Of a DNA stretch of 64,000 nucleotides, positions 60,244 to 64,000 are shown piece by piece. Origin of the DNA: Vulcanisaeta sp. JCM 16161 (GTDB lineage Archaea > Thermoproteota > Thermoprotei > Thermoproteales > Thermocladiaceae); assembly GCF_001316285.1 (NCBI RefSeq), contig NZ_BBDO01000008.1:1-64000 (forward strand). The letters are read 5' to 3'. The notes under the pieces were generated by a model. It was not told where the DNA came from. It saw only the letters and a list, made by a program, of their open reading frames with translations, and ran no database searches. Within the stretch, counting starts at the first letter, position 1. Each line of letters opens with the position of its first letter. The position numbers and the translations under genes were made by a program.

Positions 60244-61478
60244 AAACATATCGGGTAATCCGTGATTTAATTAAAGATCCTCAATCCATAATCAATTACG
60301 TAGAAGATTACTTGCTGAGGATTGCTGAGTTGACATACGTGACTAAGGAGATAAATGGTGATACCGCTAAATTAATGGTGCATGGAAATAATGGAGATGC
60401 TGAGTTGAGCATTAATCATGAGGTTAGGGTGAGAGGACGAGGTAAAATGAGGGATCTCGTGAATGCCCTGGTCCTAAGGTACCTGGGCACCGATGGCATG
60501 CGTAGAATAACAATACTGCTGGTGCAGAGGGATAATAGAATTTATAGGGTTAATGACCTGCCGAGGGCCTATTCACCGTCAATTGGTTTGATAGGACTTA
60601 TGTTGGTATCTATCATGGCATTATCAATAATCGTTGCGGTACTGAGGATCATCAATGTAATACCGTCAATACACCTAATACTAATACTGCTTTTATCACC
60701 GCTCCTCATACCAATAATATATTCATACGTTCTCCAGCTAAGGGTAAGGCACGGTGATTTAAGGAATTCACGAATTATAAAATTCGTCCTGGAATATGGG
60801 GATTTTGAGGAGAGGAGGTTTAATGAGGCCCTACGGCTTTTATCTAGAATAGAGAACACTAGATCGTTAAGCGAGATCAGGAGGTTCCTAATCTCGTTAG
60901 TTAATGATGTTAGGACGAAACCACAAAATTTCTATGAGGAGTATATTGACATTAATTCACTAATCAGTAAATTGGGGATTAGAAATAACTATGGTATTTA
61001 CCTAGTTAATGTAAATCAATGCAATGCGGCGTCTATAGGACTGCCTGGTATTAATTACATAGTCCTAACCTCAAGGCTTGTGTCATGCCTAAGCACTGAT
61101 GAGTTGGCCGCCGTAATAATGCATGAAGTTGGTCATATAGTTCATGGAGATTCTGCGAAGACGCTCTTTTTAATATCGCTGGCTCAACTGGTGAATATTG
61201 CATTAATAACCTATATAATCCCATTAATGAGCCTACCGGCAATACCAATACTCATGGCTGCAATACTCCTTGAGGTATTCGGCATAGTCTCCGTAATGAA
61301 ATTGAGCGAGTATTCGGCGGATAAGTATGCACTTAGGTTCGTACATAGGAGAAGCTTGGCCATGGCGCTTATTAGGGTTACCTGGAAGGAACTGCATAAT
61401 GAGTTGGTAAGTAGAAGGTTTGGTGTCTTTGCGTCACATCCTTCGGTATCAAGTAGGTTGGTCAGGATTCTGCGCTGA
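60231..61478 (+). CDS. membrane-bound M48 metallopeptidase
   Basis: Intact, about 415 residues. Two central helices (LIGLMLVSIMALSIIVAVLR, LILILLLSPLLIPIIYSYVL) precede the peptidase domain with HEVGHIVHGDSAKTLFLISL (zinc HExxH) and the third ligand in KLSEYSADKYALRF. The N-terminal 110 residues are a cytosolic domain (AKLMVHGNNGDAELSINHEV). It is larger than HtpX (36993). ASHPSVSSRLVRIL is the usual M48 end. Its link to the upstream helicase genes is unexplained. Confidence 0.8.
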   Translation: MVGIKTYRVIRDLIKDPQSIINYVEDYLLRIAELTYVTKEINGDTAKLMVHGNNGDAELSINHEVRVRGRGKMRDLVNALVLRYLGTDGMRRITILLVQRDNRIYRVNDLPRAYSPSIGLIGLMLVSIMALSIIVAVLRIINVIPSIHLILILLLSPLLIPIIYSYVLQLRVRHGDLRNSRIIKFVLEYGDFEERRFNEALRLLSRIENTRSLSEIRRFLISLVNDVRTKPQNFYEEYIDINSLISKLGIRNNYGIYLVNVNQCNAASIGLPGINYIVLTSRLVSCLSTDELAAVIMHEVGHIVHGDSAKTLFLISLAQLVNIALITYIIPLMSLPAIPILMAAILLEVFGIVSVMKLSEYSADKYALRFVHRRSLAMALIRVTWKELHNELVSRRFGVFASHPSVSSRLVRILR

Positions 61479-61541
61479 CTTACTATATTTCGTTGTTATT
61501 TAGTGGTTAGTTTAATTTTTGTTCCTAATTACGGCGTATAC

Positions 61542-61964
61542 ATGGACTTAATTGAGAAAATGAGTGAATTGAGGATATTAATTAGTAGGCTAGAGACTAA
61601 GTATCCTGAATTATCGGAATTGTCGTCATTAATAAACGATGTAATAACCAAATGCGTATCACTATCAGACGTATTAATAAGCATATACTCAATCACGGAC
61701 TCGGCGATTCACGAGCTCATGCTTGAGGGGAATTCACCATTTATTAATTTAAACTCGGCATTGTTAAGGAAGTACCTGGACGTAATTAATAATTCTGAGG
61801 ACCTAAATGATGCGTTAAGCAGGGTAACACCACAGGAGAGACAATTATTAATTGATGCGATTAGGATTCTTAAGAAGAAGGGCGCCATTGACCTAGATAT
61901 TAATTACGATAGTGAGGGGCTTAAGGTAAAGATAATAAATAGGGTTGGTGACGTAAGTCCGTGA
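61542..61964 (+). CDS. hypothetical helical protein
   Basis: From ATG 61542 about 140 residues: MDLIEKMSELRILISRLETK, a central helical bundle and a C-terminal strand pair (GAIDLDINYDSEGLKVKIIN). Composition and size suit an interaction or regulatory subunit. No family. Upstream in-frame codons exist but lack a promoter fit. Confidence 0.5.
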   Translation: MDLIEKMSELRILISRLETKYPELSELSSLINDVITKCVSLSDVLISIYSITDSAIHELMLEGNSPFINLNSALLRKYLDVINNSEDLNDALSRVTPQERQLLIDAIRILKKKGAIDLDINYDSEGLKVKIINRVGDVSP

Positions 61965-62039
61965 GCGACTTCGATGATTATTATAAAGACGCACTGGAGA
62001 AGGATATATATAGCCCCAGCTTTTTTTGCGTATTTCAAT

Positions 62040-62537
62040 ATGCCCTACGATGTTCCATTCGTACCCACGCCAGAGGTCGTGGTCAGGAGAATGCTTCAAT
62101 TAGCCAATGTTAAGAGGGATGAGGTTGTTTATGATCTTGGTTGCGGTGATGGCAGGATCGTAATAATGGCAGCCAGGGAATTCGGCGCACAGGCAGCATG
62201 CATTGAAATTAGGAAGGATCTATATGAACAAACCCTTAGGAGGGTTAAGGACCTAGGGCTTGAGGATAGAATTCGTGTGATTTACGGAAACTTCTTTGAG
62301 GAGGACTTGTCCGAGGCCGATGTGGTTACGATGTACCTACTTACAAGCGTTAATGAGAGGATAAGGCCTAAGCTTGAGCGTGAGTTAAAACCCAGTACTA
62401 GGGTTGTGTCTCATGACTTTGAGGTTCCTGGTTGGAAACCGTTAATCGTAGAGGATCTATACGAGGAGTGGAGGAGCCATAAGATTTACCTATACAAAAT
62501 ACCTGGCCTTGAAATACCAGTACCGTTGAGGGTTTAG
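62040..62537 (+). CDS. SAM-dependent methyltransferase, aKMT-like
   Basis: I start at ATG 62040 (MPYDVPFVPTPEVVVRRMLQ), 30 bases after TATA (GGATATATATAG near 62003). Motif I is VYDLGCGDGRIVIMAAREFG, the acidic residue after strand 2 is IEIRKDLYEQ, and MYLLTSVNERIRPKLEREL follows motif IV. It resembles the archaeal protein lysine methyltransferase aKMT of Crenarchaea. About 165 residues. The small wHTH gene follows after 8 bases. Confidence 0.78.
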   Translation: MPYDVPFVPTPEVVVRRMLQLANVKRDEVVYDLGCGDGRIVIMAAREFGAQAACIEIRKDLYEQTLRRVKDLGLEDRIRVIYGNFFEEDLSEADVVTMYLLTSVNERIRPKLERELKPSTRVVSHDFEVPGWKPLIVEDLYEEWRSHKIYLYKIPGLEIPVPLRV

Positions 62538-62545
62538 AGGATAAA

Positions 62546-62719
62546 TTGAAGAATACTCAGCTCAATGAGAAATACTTGGAAATTCTCGAGTTAATTGATG
62601 GTAATAGGTCTATTGAGGAAATATCGAACAAGACACAATTGACGATAAGGAGCGTTAGGAATATAGTGAGTGAGCTGATGAAGCAGGGACTTATTAAGGA
62701 GGTAAGGGTCATTAAGTAA
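62546..62719 (+). CDS. small winged-helix protein, 57 residues
   Basis: TTG 62546 opens a short frame reading LNEKYLEILELIDGNRSIEE, then ISNKTQLTIRSVRNIVSELM and KQGLIKEVRVIK. This is a complete HTH with recognition helix and wing, as in the ArsR/MarR-like half. It lies eight bases after the methyltransferase stop and is likely in its operon. The start codon is uncertain. Confidence 0.6.
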   Translation: MKNTQLNEKYLEILELIDGNRSIEEISNKTQLTIRSVRNIVSELMKQGLIKEVRVIK

Positions 62720-62764
62720 TTTAAATTCGTAAAACATTAAAAATTGGTAAACCTGCATCATTCA

Positions 62765-63757
62765 ATGAGTGGTTCGCCATTCATATCGGGCGAGGTTTAC
62801 GATCTAGATGTTGGAATAAGCACGATAGATGATTTAATAGAGGCTTATAGGCGAATCGGAGGTTTTCAGGGTAGGTACATAGCCGAGGCTGCTGACGTAT
62901 TGTTAAGTATGTATAGTGATTCGAATACTACCGTCTTTCTCTCCTTCACGGCAAACCTGATCTCGACTGGTCTCCGAGGCCTAATAGCTAAGTTTATTGA
63001 GAGGGGTTTTGCGGACGTAGTAATCACGACGGCCGGAACCCTGGACCATGACATAGCCAAGTCAATGGGTGGTAAGTATTACCAGAGTTACTTCGATGTT
63101 GATGATGTTGAGATGAGTAAGGCTGGTATTCACAGGATTGGCAATGTTGCAGTTAGGAAGGAGCATTATGGGCCATTAATTGAGAAATTCGTGCATTCCG
63201 CACTTGAGGATTTATCCAGAATTAAGGAGGAGTGGGGTGTTAGGGAGTTGCTTTGGGAGATGGGTAAGAGAATTGATGATGATTATTCAATACTGAGGGC
63301 AGCGTCAAGGGCTAGGGTACCCATTTACGTGCCTGGATTTGTGGATGGCGCATTCGGTACGGCAATACTCACGTACAACGATACGCAGAGGGCGAGGACT
63401 GGGGGTAGGCAAGTCAGGGTCGATGTTCTTAAGGATGAGCATGAGTTAATGGACATCGTTTACTCAAGTAAGTCCCTTGGCGCGTTAATAATTGGCGGCG
63501 GCATATCCAAGCACCACGTGATTTGGTGGAGTCAGTTTGCCGGTGGGCTTGATTACGTGGTCTACATAACAATGGCTATTGAGTGGGATGGGTCGTTAAG
63601 TGGTGCCCGCCCGAAGGAGGCAATTACGTGGGGTAAGGTGAAGCCGACGGCGAGGCAAGCCTTTGTTCTTGAGGATGCCACTGTCGTACTGCCAATATTG
63701 ATACCCTATGTGGTGAGGAAGACTGGATTTAGGAGGGGTGTTAGGGTTATTGCTTAG
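62765..63757 (+). CDS. dhs: deoxyhypusine synthase
   Basis: Intact, about 330 residues from ATG 62765. VFLSFTANLISTGLRGLIAK (NAD/substrate domain), TTAGTLDHDIAKSMGGKYYQ, FVDGAFGTAILTYNDT, and the catalytic Lys in IIGGGISKHHVIWWSQFAGG, then ITMAIEWDGSLSGARPKEAI. It transfers aminobutyl from spermidine to a Lys of aIF5A. The start after CATTAAAAATTGG (TATA near 62739) fits a leaderless mRNA. Confidence 0.93.
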   Translation: MSGSPFISGEVYDLDVGISTIDDLIEAYRRIGGFQGRYIAEAADVLLSMYSDSNTTVFLSFTANLISTGLRGLIAKFIERGFADVVITTAGTLDHDIAKSMGGKYYQSYFDVDDVEMSKAGIHRIGNVAVRKEHYGPLIEKFVHSALEDLSRIKEEWGVRELLWEMGKRIDDDYSILRAASRARVPIYVPGFVDGAFGTAILTYNDTQRARTGGRQVRVDVLKDEHELMDIVYSSKSLGALIIGGGISKHHVIWWSQFAGGLDYVVYITMAIEWDGSLSGARPKEAITWGKVKPTARQAFVLEDATVVLPILIPYVVRKTGFRRGVRVIA

Positions 63758-63760
63758 GCG

Positions 63761-63782
63761 TAGTGCCTTATATATCGAGTTG
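63761..63782 (+). promoter_or_regulatory. promoter block shared with the pilin-like locus at 33.4 kb
   Basis: TAGTGC followed by CTTATATATCGAGTTG, identical to 33381-33402 except one base, and at almost the same distance (36 versus 35 bases) from the start codon. It overlaps the end of the dhs gene region. Confidence 0.65.
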
Positions 63783-63796
63783 AGTATTACTAATTG

Positions 63797-64000
63797 ATGG
63801 GCGTAAAAATGAGGAAGGCTGGGAATAGGGGAGACATATTCATTGAGGAGGTCCTACTAATAGCGATATCGATGGCCGTGCTCGTGGCCCTAGTATCACT
63901 AATAAGTGGTTTATTCGGTAATGCAGTCACCGGAATAATGCATTTGCAGGGCTCCGTCAATAATGCATTGAGTGGTTTCATTAATGACCTTCAGAAGGTG
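63797..64000 (+). CDS. type IV pilin-like precursor, N-terminal part
   Basis: ATG 63797 opens MGVKMRKAGNRG, then DIFIEEVLLIAISMAVLVAL. The basic leader, a Gly before the hydrophobic helix and Glu at +5 after it (G/DIFIE) fit a class III (prepilin-peptidase) signal. The helix LIAISMAVLVALVSLISGLF is followed by an Asn/Gly-rich outer part cut by the window edge after 68 codons. It would form a cell-surface filament. Confidence 0.65.
   Translation, partial: MGVKMRKAGNRGDIFIEEVLLIAISMAVLVALVSLISGLFGNAVTGIMHLQGSVNNALSGFINDLQKV

Overview
The window looks like a hyperthermophilic, probably acid-tolerant crenarchaeon of the Thermoproteales, most like Vulcanisaeta or Caldivirga. The evidence is archaeal-only proteins (eL32, eS8, eS28, eL40, eS31, L7Ae, SRP19, archaeal adenylate kinase, glycerol-1-phosphate dehydrogenase, ADP-forming acetyl-CoA synthetase, deoxyhypusine synthase). 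There is also a PaRep2b element, a tRNA gene with more than one apparent intron, C/D box sRNA candidates, TATA boxes about 26 bases before start codons (leaderless mRNAs), and a secreted sedolisin-type peptidase. Genus assignment is inference.

The sequence carries more than fifty apparent single- or double-base indels. They break essential single-copy genes (uS8, eL32, eS28, eS8, eL40, eS31, SRP19) and even the T stem of a tRNA-Asp gene, and most repair if one base is restored in a short homopolymer. I therefore read them as assembly or sequencing errors and annotate the broken pieces as single genes.

Layout. 1-5 kb: accessory genes (AbiEii-like nucleotidyltransferase pair, two P-loop ATPases, a thioesterase, a PIN-like protein, and a palindromic operator). 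5-13 kb: acetoacetyl-CoA synthetase, ribosomal proteins, an S9 peptidase, a C/D sRNA. 13-15 kb: a PaRep2b (LAGLIDADG-like) gene between an intron-containing tRNA-Pro and a degenerate tRNA-Asp copy. 15-30 kb: Fe-S oxidoreductase, eS8, SRP19, ThiDN, MarC, S53 peptidase, MFS, Nramp with a DtxR regulator, BCAT, PGI/PMI. 30-33.4 kb: an XPB-like helicase interrupted by an intein. 33.4-36 kb: pilin-like membrane proteins and DUF1152. 37-51 kb: HtpX, ADP-forming acetyl-CoA synthetase, an aminotransferase, Thi4, PiT, G1PDH, adenylate kinase, glycosyltransferase, enolase-family dehydratase, UbiD. 51-64 kb: ATP-grasp ligase, ThiR, TatD, an XPD-like helicase/HerA/wHTH/M48 block, a methyltransferase, deoxyhypusine synthase, and a type IV pilin at the right edge.

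The most unusual object is the intein (about 31442-32568). The N- and C-terminal splicing blocks share one reading frame, which stays stop-free for about 260 codons. The homing endonuclease in the middle (zinc finger plus LAGLIDADG) is encoded in a different frame with its own ATG. All 49 endonuclease codons ending in T are followed by codons that do not create a stop in the splicing frame, although about 30% of its codons would. The third frame is full of stops. This suggests a dual-coded intein with a nested, out-of-frame endonuclease gene.

Functional links. Thiamin supply (ThiDN, Thi4, and the ThiN-domain regulator ThiR) is spread over the window. The DtxR regulator sits next to the Nramp transporter. 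Two pilin-like loci 30 kb apart share an almost identical promoter block.
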